Positions 1-9,959 of a DNA stretch of 64,000 nt are shown in pieces. Numbering within the stretch: position 1 is the stretch's first letter; each line of letters begins with the position of its first letter. Made by a program: the position numbers and the translations under genes. The stretch covers positions 28,559,501 to 28,623,500 of the forward strand of contig NC_068557.1 in NCBI RefSeq assembly GCF_022201045.2, in the 5' to 3' direction. This DNA is from Citrus sinensis. Taxonomy: Eukaryota; Streptophyta; Magnoliopsida; Sapindales; Rutaceae. Under the pieces are notes generated by a model, which saw nothing but the letters and a program-made list of their open reading frames with translations, was not told the origin of the DNA and ran no database searches.

Positions 1-1230
1 ACCTTATTGAACTATAAAAATATATTCCTCGGAACCATTTGCCGAAAGAGCAACATAACATCTTGCAAAGGCACTGATTATTATAAGTAAACTAAAATTC
101 AGCAGAAATACTTGCCGATATAATACTATACTACTAAGTCAAATTGTTAGAAGAGACATCCCCATTCTACAGAACATACTTTAGACAAAGGATTGGGCAA
201 ATCCTAATTACCAAGCTCGGCCAAACACAGAATAAACATTTTAAATTAACAGGGCTTCAACCCAAAAATTATCATGTGATGTTTATTCACCGGAAAGCAT
301 GTTTTAAACATAAAAACAATAAAAGAAGTTACTTACAACTAAGCCACCCCTTAAAACAATGTCTGGTGAAAAGAACAAGCTTACAGCTCAAAGATGGAAC
401 AATGAGAATCAACAGGCTGTCAAGGCAAGAAGCAAATATAAAAAAAAAGGGGCTATATAAAGTTGCCAGTTAAATGATAATCCATTGTTTAAAACATTGC
501 CTCCAATGTAATGGCTAGATTGTCACCTTATTTATTAATCCCCCTTGCAATAGAATTTGTTCGAATCATTCTTAACATAAAATATTATGTAATAACACTG
601 TTTTATAACACGAACAAGATAATTCTTAATTCAGTTTCCACACCTACAGTAAACAACAGCCATATGATTATTATAACCCATTTACGCGTACTAGGTAAAA
701 GAGAAAAGGAGCCAAAAAAGTCAAAATCTACAGGAGGACAAAGAGAAGTAAAAATGACAAGCAGATATAAAATTGTCAAAAGAGAAATAGATATGGTGAC
801 ATTCCCAAGAATAGCCAGCATACCAAATGGAATTTCATGCAGCATAAATGAGATGCCACTGGCACTCATAAGCGATTTCTATCTCATGGAAAAAAAAAAA
901 AAAAAAAATACACAGCCAAGGAATCTGAAAATGTCAACAGAACTACACACTATGAACAAAAGGGGAAACAACTGAAAGAAACTAATTGTAAAAGCGAGAA
1001 AAACTAAAGCATAAGAAATTTAAAGCATAGTTCTTCTACAATCAATAAAAAACGGAAAGGATAAACCCTAAAAATAAACCTAAATGTTACTGGGATCATA
1101 AATCCTTTAAATAAGTAACTTGACTGACAGCTCAACCAATAGAATGAACTGAACAGATACTCTGAAATGTAGCATAACAGATGCCACAAAAATCTCAAAT
1201 AAAGGACATGACATAAACACAGAAACTGAC

Positions 1231-1313
1231 CTAAACGAGGGCATGCACTAAAGGGATAACCATTTCAGCTGAAATCAGTTCCAGGCCCCATGATGATAGA
1301 GCCTCTTGACACC
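1231..1313 (-). other. Candidate unproductive (poison) cassette exon in RBP45 intron 2
   Basis: On the minus strand an acceptor with a pyrimidine-leaning tract (GTCTCAAAGCAG|GG) and a donor (TTTAG|GTCAGT) bracket 83 nt. Joined to exon 2 (phase 1) the segment stays open for 27 codons and then reaches TAG just before the donor, and 83 is not a multiple of three. Inclusion would truncate the protein after RRM2. Known: many plant splicing-related RNA-binding proteins regulate themselves through such exons. The exon here is inferred from splice signals only. Confidence 0.3.
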
Positions 1314-1705
1314 CTGCTTTGAGACAACAGGAGTTCTATGAGTCCAGATTTTAATAGCATTTACCGTGTCCGCATGTTAAAAGGAAAATAAAGGAACGAA
1401 ATGGCTTTGGAAAGTGCTGCTTATCTTCAATAACATAACTGAAAGCACACTGAACAATAATTGGAGACTAATGTTACAACTTCACCATTTTCCAGGAGCA
1501 AACTTAGAGATTCTATCATCTTAGAAGGATCAACACACATAAACTAATGCAAATTGAAGATGCAAAACAAAAACAGAAGCCAACTAATGTGTGCTGGATG
1601 TAGAGATATTGAAAAAAATAATGATAAAGATCAGCCATCCAATGAAGTACTTAAATTTAAACTTAATTTGCAGACAAAATCCTGTACCAACCACCAAGAA
1701 AGTAC

Positions 1706-3382
1706 CTTTAGGGTACTGCTGCTGACCTGAAACAGTTTTCTTATTAGTAGCTGGACCAATCCGCATTGGTCTCGTAGAACAAAAGACACCATTCATCTCA
1801 GTCATGGCACGTAGCTGTTCACTTTCATCACCAAATCTCACAAATCCATAACCCTTTGTGCGTCCAGTAAGCCTATCAATGACAACCTTTGCACCTTTAG
1901 TAGAGGGATAGCGGGCCCTGAAGGTCTCTTGAAGCATGTAATCAGTAACGTCAGCAGCCAAATCTCCAACAAATATTGTGTGGTCAGGGGTGTCATCGCG
2001 CTTCTCGCCAGCACCAAAAGATGCCCAGTTTAGCCTGAAGTTCTGCTCACCGTTTGGCATAGGGGTACCGTTAAATGTCTGCAAAACTCTTTCAGCACCA
2101 GCACGCGAAATAAACTCAATAAATCCATAACCTTCTATTTGACCAGTTTGCTTATTACGAATTACTTTTACAGCGACAACCTGCAAAAATAACCATTTTT
2201 TCAGTGATAGGAAATATGGCATAAGACACCCCCCTCCCACCCATTGATTTATCTAAGCTCTGTCCACGTGATAAATAAAATATGCATAAATAGTTCTACA
2301 TAACTCAAATAATTAATGATACAGTTTCAAACTAGATTGGACTGTTTCAAACTAGATTGGACTTTTTATGCATAAATAGTAACTAATGATACAGTTTCAA
2401 AATCTGACTTTCTTAAATTCAGTTTTTCCAATCAAATTCACACAGGAGAAGAATTTTTTTTTTTTTGAAAAAAGGAAGAATTAAAGCATCACGACATTTG
2501 ATTTACATCAAACCAAGCAACCATACATATCAATCAAAATTAAACCATCTTTATATTCAAGTTGCAGATTGCTAGTTCTTATAGCACTTAATTGACAATC
2601 AGGCACAATACCTTGAAGCATTATAGTTACCAACTAATGCTTTTTCAACCAAGAGGAAATGTAAAAACACATCAACTGAAGCTCAAAGTCTCAAACATTC
2701 CAATTTCAAGCAATCAATGACATTATTATTTTAACATATTTAACCTACTGTTATGATTTCCAGTAACACTGAAAAATCATCATGGATATCTTATAAAATA
2801 ATAGCTGTTATGAATAAAATAACAGCTATTATAAACCCCTAAAACCAAAAAAAAAAAAAAAGGAAGCCGTTCCGGGGCAATCTGGACCAAAAAAAATTAA
2901 AAGGTATTATGGAAAAAATTACCAACCGAAGATTCTTTTGGTTATTAGAAATAAAATATGAATAAACGAACAAAAACAAAGAAATAAACAAATCCACGGA
3001 TTGAGTGAATTAAGAATCAAAACCTACAGGAAAGAGTGACGTTGTTTTATCATATTAATACCTCGCCGGTGTGTGCAAAACAAGTGTTGAGATAGGTCTC
3101 ATCCATCCAATACTGCAAGTCCCCGATCCACAGGGTCCGGATCTCACCGGGCTGACCCTGCTGCTGAGGTGGTACCGCAACTCCCGCCGCCTGAGGAGCA
3201 GCAGCCTGCGTGGCCCACATGGCAGGAGGCTGGGCCTGGGGCTGAGGCGGCATCATCATCATGTACGGCGAGGGTTGCGGTGGCGGCTGCTGCTGAGGCG
3301 GCGCCTGTTGTTGGTATTGGTACTGGTGAGCGGCCATCGGTGGTGGCGGGGGTGGGACCGCTCCGGGCGCTGGCTGCATCAT
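1706..3382 (-). CDS. RBP45: RBP45/47-type polyadenylate-binding RNA-binding protein, 5' part (gene runs off the left edge)
   Basis: Nuclear hnRNP-like protein of the plant RBP45/RBP47 family, which binds U-rich and poly(A) RNA. Two coding exons are visible: 3382-3062 (107 codons, phase 0) and 2180-1706 (475 nt, ending in phase 1). Residues 1-78 are a Pro/Gln-rich tail. RRM1 starts at about residue 79 (RNP2 LWIGDL) and is split by intron 1, continuing with RNP1 EGYGFIEF. RRM2 follows with IFVGDL and KGYGFVRF. The third RRM expected for this family is not found down to base 1, so intron 2 is at least 1.7 kb or the rest lies beyond the window. Donors are GAG|GT and AAAG|GT; the exon 2 acceptor is GCAG|G. 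The Met at 3382 is the first in frame and is followed by a second Met. RBP45 rather than RBP47 is my reading of the short Gln/Pro tail and is less sure than the family. Confidence 0.9.
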
Positions 3383-3434
3383 GATCGTTATTGAGATTGA
3401 ACGAGAGAATAATCCGAACTCTGAAGCGAGAAAG

Positions 3435-3449
3435 AAACCCTAACCCTAG
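3435..3449. promoter_or_regulatory. Telo-box in the RBP45 leader/promoter
   Basis: The plus strand reads AAACCCTAACCCTAG about 55 bp upstream of the RBP45 start codon, and TTAGGGTAG recurs at about 3463. AAACCCTAA telo-boxes are typical of promoters of plant translation and RNA-processing genes. Here it is reversed relative to the gene and may lie in the 5' UTR. Confidence 0.45.
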
Positions 3450-3475
3450 GAAAAGGGGACGATTAGGGTAGATTC

Positions 3476-4960
3476 TGTATTGTTTTGGGGCTTATAAGGC
3501 AAATTGTGAGCACGTTTGCGACTGACGTGTCATACGTCGAGTTGGCGTGGTTTAATAGCCGTTTGATTTGTGGGTCCATTATAGATTTATTTTGTTTTTA
3601 TACCTCCTTGCGTTTCCATCTAGAATTGCGGCCGTGATTTACTTAGTTATTAGGTCATCCGTGAGTACTGTTAATAATAGTATCCCTGCATCTTTATAAA
3701 TTTATAAAATTGTTTTCTTTTCATGATTTTTTTCAATAAAATATTTTCTTTAAAAAAATTAGATTACAGAACTCGAATATGTTTATTGATATGTTATTTA
3801 TCTTTTTTATTATAAATTATTCCACTATAAGATTAGTTTAGATTATTTTTTGTAGATTCAAAAATAATTTTAAAAGATTAAAAATTAATTTGAATATTAG
3901 ATAAAAATCACTTTTAACATAATCATTCCATCATATAGCTGCGCTTGAAAAGCGAAAGAAATAATTTTTTAAAATCTAATTTTGTGAATTAATTTTATAT
4001 TTAATATAATTTTACATATATCTTCATATATATATATATATATATAAAATAAAAATATAAAATAATTATTATATATTAAGAAATAAAATAATTATGATTA
4101 TTATTATTATTACCAAGTATATTGAGATAAAAAACTAATAAAATAAAATGAATAATGTAAAATATTTATCTTAGTTATTAATTATTATATACACATAATA
4201 AAAAATATTTTATATACATCTTTATAAATATATAAATAAATTTTATTTAATATCATCTTTAATTCAATCATTTATATTTTTATGGCAGTTTAACAGAAAA
4301 ATTTATAAAATGCATACGACTATTTTTAAAACTTATAATACTTTTAAAAATAAATTTTATAAAATTTTTCATAAATTTTTTTCATAACTAATTATTTTTA
4401 CAATATAAGTAACAGTAATTATTTTAAAAAGCCCTACTATTTCCAATCTGGCCATAATTATGATTTTATTATTCTCAATTTAACTTTATATTGCACATAA
4501 AAATTAGGTCAGACCTACACAGTAACACATATGTAACGAGAAAATAAATGTAGCACATAATGAGCTAACAAAGGGCTCTGACATCTCAGAATCTTAGATA
4601 CAGAAGCCCAATAAACTGATATGAAAATATAAAATATAAATAAAATTAATATTAACCAATGATACCATTCAATAAATAGAAATAACAACCTATCATATGA
4701 TTTTCTCAAATTATACTCGCGAAATTTACTCAAACTAAATCCACCCAAATTTTAACAATGGACATTCAAGCTCTTTGCTATTTGAATAGAGATAAGCTCA
4801 TTTTGATACAGAATTTTATAGAAATTATAATAATATCGGTATCGTTATTTTCATGCAAAGGTCGTCTCATTTATTCACCCCAATAAAAAGGGGTCAACAA
4901 GTGTCACTGTCGTTTACTATCAAGTTACTGTGAAAGATGACACTAAACTAAACCGTAGTT
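3476..4960. other. Divergent spacer between RBP45 and the MYND gene
   Basis: Very AT-rich from about 3660 to 4440, with a (TA)n run at about 4029-4050 and an (ATT)n run at about 4099-4112. No reading frame has family features; the minus-strand frame at 4515-4748 looks random. The last few hundred bases should hold the promoter of the downstream MYND gene. Confidence 0.6.
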
Positions 4961-5411
4961 CCATGTCCGAATTGCTCTGGATCTGACAATCTTCTTCACC
5001 ATCTGCTGCTCTCTTTCATTGTGGTATGTGAAAGCTGATCTTTTGTAAAGTTTTAGAAGTTCATTTGATCTTCATAGTTACTCCCTTCATTCGTATGATT
5101 CATTGTTCCTTAGATTGCACATTACAATTCCCATCTGGGGTTTGGAATTTGTAACGTTACAGAACCAAGTTACTGATTTTCTTGTGTTAACGCATTCTGA
5201 CCTTTCAAGGCTGTTGCTTTCAGATAAACAGTGGAGTAAAGGTGTAATTATTATGAGATTCTTAGACCCTTTGTGATTATTTGATTGCAAGAATATAAAA
5301 TTTTAGGATCTGTGCATGTCTTAAATCGTAGGATTGTGTTCCTTTTTGTTGGATTTTATTTTATTTTTAATAGTTTTAAAGGATTTATTTCGATCCGAAC
5401 TTGGAGTTAAG

Positions 5412-7310
5412 ATGGATTTGCATTTGAAGAACTTGTTTGGTAGATTCCAGGATCAATTTGGGTCTGGTCCTGGCCTTGGTCCTGGATCTGGAACTTGCCT
5501 TATGAAAGTTGAAGGCATTGCTCCTAACTGTATCAAGTCAATATATAGGGCTGCTGCAGCTCTATATAGAACAGAACCATGGAAGAGATTGCACCCAGGA
5601 CATCTATTTGGTATCCGAGTTGGGAAGGATTCAGACTGGTCCAATAAGAAACAACCTTTTCCATGTGCCCAATTTGTTGGAGGTGATGGTGGAGATATTG
5701 GGATTTATATGTTTAGAAATGAAAATGACGGTAAGAGGATGACAGGTTCAAGAGAGACAATTCGGATTCCCAATGTTGAACTCTTGAGGGTCACTTTTGA
5801 GACTGAGTCGCTGATGTTTCCGTCGAACAAGAAAATGATTAGGTCTTTGTCACTAGAAGCATCAGGGACAGACAGATTTCCTGTTATTGATGTTACCCGT
5901 TGTACGACCTCGGGTGAGCTTTGGTTTAGAAATCCAACGCTTGAGGAGCTTAGGTTTGTTTATGCATTCATGAGGGCTATTTCTTTGGTGCACCCTTTGC
6001 TTCAGGTGGATACAGATGGTGGTCCTAAATGGTCGAGGTTGTTGCATTTTGAACCATTTATTGAAACTGTAGATGTTCAATGGCCTCCAGAAATGGCCAA
6101 GGGTAATGACCTTGTTGCAGTGACTGTCTCACATCCCCCTGGTCAGGTGTATGATGAAAGGGCCAGCTCAACTTCTCACTCCACACCCACCAAGTATGCA
6201 GAACCAACTAAGGAAGAGACGTTTGCTGATGTAAGAATGAACTCAAATGGCGGCTTGAGACAGTGTGCCACGTGTGAGAAGGAAGTCCACGGAGATCAAT
6301 CTGTATGTTGTGGGCGTTGTCGAGCAGTAATCTACTGCAGTTCTACCTGTCAGAAGCAGCAATGGAAAGACACACATAAAAGCGAGTGTGGTCTTTACAA
6401 GGCTATGATGGAAAGAGAAGAAGAGCTGGCAATGAAAATCTTCATGTTCCCTTGTTCTGCAGACCAGCCTTGTAAATGGCTTGAAGCTTTGGGTGTGCAT
6501 CAGAAGGGCATGTGGAGGAGGAAATGTAGTTGTTATTCTCACTGTCCTTTTGGCCTCCTTCCTGTTAAAGGTGGGCTGTGGGATTTATGGGGTGGGCTGG
6601 ATGATGAAGAGTATCCTCAGGATGCTCCTTATCACAATCATATAAGGGACGGGATTTCTAGTCCAATCCTTCTTTCTGGTTGGTCAGAGTACTACAATCT
6701 TCGGTCACTGCCACTGTCAAGCCCCGTTGCCGACATTCTTTCCCACCCTTTGACAGTCTATTATATACTAACAGCTCTCAGCATCAGTTCAAAGAACCGT
6801 TTGCTCAAAGGAAAAGAGGTTATTCTTCACTACCTAGGGCCCGAAGGGGAACTGGACTGGATGCCAGCATTTGCAGAGATTGGTCATTTGCTCAATGGGT
6901 CAGGTAACATACAAATAGTGATGGTGGGTCCTGAAGTTCCAACAAACTTGTCGGGAACAACTTCGGGAATAAGTAGCCGGGTAAGGGTGAACCTTTTGAG
7001 GGGTGTTTATCAGGAAGAAGCCACTTATCTTCCTTCTCCTCATGTTATTATTGCATTAAACTGTGTATTGGATAGGAATGGAAGTTGGAGTGGAGCTCTT
7101 GATGTAATCAAAACTATGGGTTTTCCTGCATTCTTTACAGATCAGTCTGAAATTTCATGTGCAAATGCTAAACAGGTTCTTCGTAGTGCTGGCTTACATA
7201 TCACCCATCCTGTAACTCCAAATCCCTTCCGTTCGCCTGTGAGGAATCACAGCCCTTCCAGCAATCTTCCTTCTTATAGCAATGGTTTTGTGTTTGGGGT
7301 GAATACATAG
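5412..7310 (+). CDS. MYND-type zinc-finger protein (At1g70160/At4g27020-like), intronless CDS
   Basis: A 632-aa protein of a plant family with one MYND zinc finger and a C-terminal region like that of MSS51. No biochemical role is established that I know of. The ATG at 5412 gives the family N-terminus MDLHLKNLFGRF; the open frame continues 26 codons upstream but looks like intron or UTR. A Gly/Pro stretch lies at residues 17-30. The MYND finger lies at about residues 280-320, with CATC, CCGRC, YCSSTCQ and a final H-x3-C. The C-terminal half contains LHYLGPEGELDW and IQIVMVGPE, as in MSS51-type proteins. A likely 5' UTR intron runs from GTG|GTATGTG at about 5024 to an AG near 5306 or 5331. The CDS has no frameshift and is of normal length. 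MYND fingers usually bind proline-rich partners, so a scaffold role is plausible but inferred. Confidence 0.9.
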   Translation: MDLHLKNLFGRFQDQFGSGPGLGPGSGTCLMKVEGIAPNCIKSIYRAAAALYRTEPWKRLHPGHLFGIRVGKDSDWSNKKQPFPCAQFVGGDGGDIGIYMFRNENDGKRMTGSRETIRIPNVELLRVTFETESLMFPSNKKMIRSLSLEASGTDRFPVIDVTRCTTSGELWFRNPTLEELRFVYAFMRAISLVHPLLQVDTDGGPKWSRLLHFEPFIETVDVQWPPEMAKGNDLVAVTVSHPPGQVYDERASSTSHSTPTKYAEPTKEETFADVRMNSNGGLRQCATCEKEVHGDQSVCCGRCRAVIYCSSTCQKQQWKDTHKSECGLYKAMMEREEELAMKIFMFPCSADQPCKWLEALGVHQKGMWRRKCSCYSHCPFGLLPVKGGLWDLWGGLDDEEYPQDAPYHNHIRDGISSPILLSGWSEYYNLRSLPLSSPVADILSHPLTVYYILTALSISSKNRLLKGKEVILHYLGPEGELDWMPAFAEIGHLLNGSGNIQIVMVGPEVPTNLSGTTSGISSRVRVNLLRGVYQEEATYLPSPHVIIALNCVLDRNGSWSGALDVIKTMGFPAFFTDQSEISCANAKQVLRSAGLHITHPVTPNPFRSPVRNHSPSSNLPSYSNGFVFGVNT

Positions 7311-8126
7311 TGAGACTAGGGACTCTTGGAAGACTGAAGCTAAGCTAATGTCTGTTAGTTGTATTTACCGGATCATCTATAACCTTGTTGGTTGTCTGAG
7401 ATCTACTTCTGAGGTATTAAGTGGGAGACAATTTACGGACTGATGTTTTATGTTTAATTTGCCAGTTTTTAATCGTTGAATGTTCAGTGTTAATACAACC
7501 AGCTGTAAGCTTATGTTAATCCCTTTCCCCGTCAAATGGGAGTGTTGAATGAAAGATCTTAGCATGGTTTCTGAATGATAAGTAAGTTCATAATGTATGC
7601 TTGGTTCTTAGAATTATATTTCCTTCATCCCAATACAAAAAGGGCTTGATTTAGATGCAGCACTAAAAGTCTCAGAAACCTGGCATTCATGTTCGAAGAA
7701 AAAGTAATCAATGTATAATAAAATCTTCATGAACTTTCATTGAAATTCCAGAACTAACTCCATGGACTTTTAACGAATTCCCTCCGTGAAGTAAGAGCAT
7801 CGTAGCGCGTACATATCTACTTCTTTTGTCACATTGCTGCAAGATTTTCTTGCACTAAAATATAAGCCTGGGCGTGTCTACACCAATATGACTTATTCCC
7901 TATATGGTACTTTCTATCGGTGGATCCGAGATAGAATATTTCATTTCTGGCCCATTTATCATAATCAATTAATCAAAGCAAATTAGCAAAACGTAATCCC
8001 ACAATTCCTATAACAGAACAGTAACTTTTGTCGCCCAATTGCATCAAAATTCAATGTATATTCAGTTCTTTCGGTCTGTAGTACCTCACGTTTCACATAA
8101 TTATTTCCCTAAGGGCTAAGATAAAG
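7311..8126. other. 3' UTR of the MYND gene and spacer before the heat-shock gene
   Basis: No reading frame with family features. The first 250-300 bases are probably 3' UTR; the rest is ordinary low-GC spacer. Confidence 0.6.
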
Positions 8127-8214
8127 GGTCAAGTTTGACTAACCAATCACAATCAAGCAACTTGGCCTCGTGCGGTCAAATTTGATTAACCAATCACGAT
8201 CAAGCAACTTGGCC
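8127..8214. repeat. Promoter tandem duplication carrying CCAAT boxes
   Basis: Two 41-bp copies, 8127-8167 and 8174-8214 (period 47 bp), differ at three positions. Each contains AACCAATCAC and the AAGCAACTTGGCC tail. They sit about 50-140 bp upstream of the small heat-shock gene, where CCAAT boxes commonly assist heat-shock elements. Confidence 0.85.
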
Positions 8215-8228
8215 CCCCCTCATGTGCC

Positions 8229-8240
8229 TATAAATATAGA
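8229..8240 (+). promoter_or_regulatory. TATA box of the small heat-shock gene
   Basis: CTATAAATATAG lies about 36 bp before the ATG at 8267. With normal TATA spacing the transcript would start only a few bases before the start codon, giving an unusually short leader. Confidence 0.6.
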
Positions 8241-8266
8241 ACAACTCTCTATCTTTGATTCAGGCA

Positions 8267-8756
8267 ATGGAGTTCCCAACTTATGAGCTCTCTCCCTGGA
8301 ACTATATCCTCACTGCACCGGCCATTTTTTCTTATCCAATCATTCCTGAAAACTATGTTCACTGGACTCAAACCCCAGAGTCTCACATTTTCTCTGCTGA
8401 CCTTCCTGGTAAATTGCCCTTTAAACTTCAAACTATACTTTCTTTTCTTCTTGCGTTTTCGCAGACTAATGTTCGATCTTGTGGCAGGTGTGAGGAAAGA
8501 AGAGATTAAAGTAGAAGTTGAGGACTCAAAGTACCTCATAATTCGAACAGAGGCCGTCGATGAGTCGACAATACCTGGCAGGAGTTTCATGAGGAAATTT
8601 CGGCTTCCGGGTATGATTAATATTGATGAAATATCTGCTGGTTATGAAGATGGTGTACTGACAGTCATGGCGCCAAGATCAATTACCAGAAGAGGCCTCT
8701 TAATTGACCCAGCTGCTGTGCCTGAAAGGCTTGAAGTTCTTGCAAGAGCTGCTTAA
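8267..8756 (+). CDS. HSP15.4: 15.4-kDa class V-like small heat-shock protein (HSP20)
   Basis: Alpha-crystallin-domain chaperone that holds unfolding proteins, most likely in the cytosol since no targeting signal is visible. Exons are 8267-8408 and 8488-8756, joined as CTTCCTG|GT...GGCAG|GTGTGAGG, restoring LPG-VRKEE. The protein is 136 aa, the size of Arabidopsis HSP15.4. The alpha-crystallin domain spans about residues 32-118: [16 protein letters not shown], then [12 protein letters not shown], a FRLPG segment, and the C-terminal-side [14 protein letters not shown] with the conserved GVLTV. An I-x-I/V tail motif is not clear. The intron at the end of the first beta-strand region is typical of this subclass, whereas class I and II genes lack introns. 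The duplicated CCAAT block and TATA box lie directly upstream. Confidence 0.9.
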
Positions 8757-9959
8757 TTGAAGTCTCAATCATCATTCACCAAGCATAAATGGTTGCTTAG
8801 TTTTCAGGTAGGATGAAAATTTGAGCATGAAAATTGTGATCATGATATTCGGGTTGTTATGTTTCATTTGAATTTGTATTTGGCCAATTCATGTGCACAA
8901 GGCTTTCTTGAACTTGTGAAGACATTAGATTCAATTGTTTGGCTCTACTTTTCTGAAAATTAGATATGTTTTTGGTTATTGAATATGTGCTAAAATCAAA
9001 TACTTCATGAAGGACACTAGGTCTGTGTAGGTCAGTGTCTGATTTTTTCTGTTGTTGGTCGAAGACTGGAACTGTAATCCTAACTTCCAACTGACTTCAA
9101 AAGTGAGAGAGGAAAAATGTTCACTTCAATTACCACAACATCTTTTGATCTATAAAATGTTGAGTTTGATACAATCTATTAAAAAATCATAATCGCATAA
9201 TCAACCCATTTATCCATGTGTTAGTTAATCCCTCCGTCACCATTAGTATTTAGTAAATATACAACTATGTCCTCTTTAATTTTATCCTTTCTAATAAATA
9301 TATACGCTTAAAAATCTCGCTGAATTTTATTTATTTTTTTTGAAAATTGTTGAATAGATATTAAAATTGAAAGACTTGTTTGGTTTACAGTATTTGCTGG
9401 CACCAATTTGTGCCATAGATATGTGTAATATGTTGGATAAGTTTAAAAGTTAGTTTTGAACGGCAAAGAATCTGAATCGATTATGGCCCTTTGAAAAAGA
9501 GAAGATAACATGTTATAACGTGTGACCATTTGCCGATTGGGACCCACCCACCGCACAGAAGAAAATGATATTCGCGTCCGCTAGTTAATTTATTTGATTG
9601 AACAATAATTAAATCCTGCAACTTGACAGATTAAGAATAGGATTAATTACAAAGTTTGCAAGTGGCTTGAGCCAATTTGATATTTTGATTGAGGTCATCG
9701 AGGCAGACGCAGCCGCAGTTGCGGTTTCAAGTAAAATGAAAAATGTCATTTTCTTTTCTCTGAAAGGTACGGATGTAATGCTACAATATTTTTAACCCTG
9801 TACAATCACAATGATTCTGACGATCGCATTCGAATCCAGGATGTGTCCAGTGATTGCATTGGATGTATGATTCAACGGCGCTTGGAAAATATATGCTACC
9901 AACAATTCTAAGCATTTAACATTTTTCTTCACACAAAGCATCCTGTTTCTCAGCTAAAC
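8757..9959. other. Convergent spacer between HSP15.4 and the ASPM-like gene
   Basis: Both neighbours end here, so it should hold two 3' UTRs. I see no further gene, RNA or repeat; the minus frame at 8857-9090 has no recognisable features. Confidence 0.6.

Noticed and set aside
3071-3394. Plus-strand frames opposite RBP45 exon 1 (Arg/Leu-rich)
   Set aside because: They are the antisense of a GC-rich Pro/Gln coding exon; the minus strand has RRM signatures and correct splice sites.
5334-5411. 26-codon in-frame extension upstream of the MYND protein
   Set aside because: Hydrophobic, T-rich, looks like intron/leader; the family protein begins MDLHLKN at 5412.
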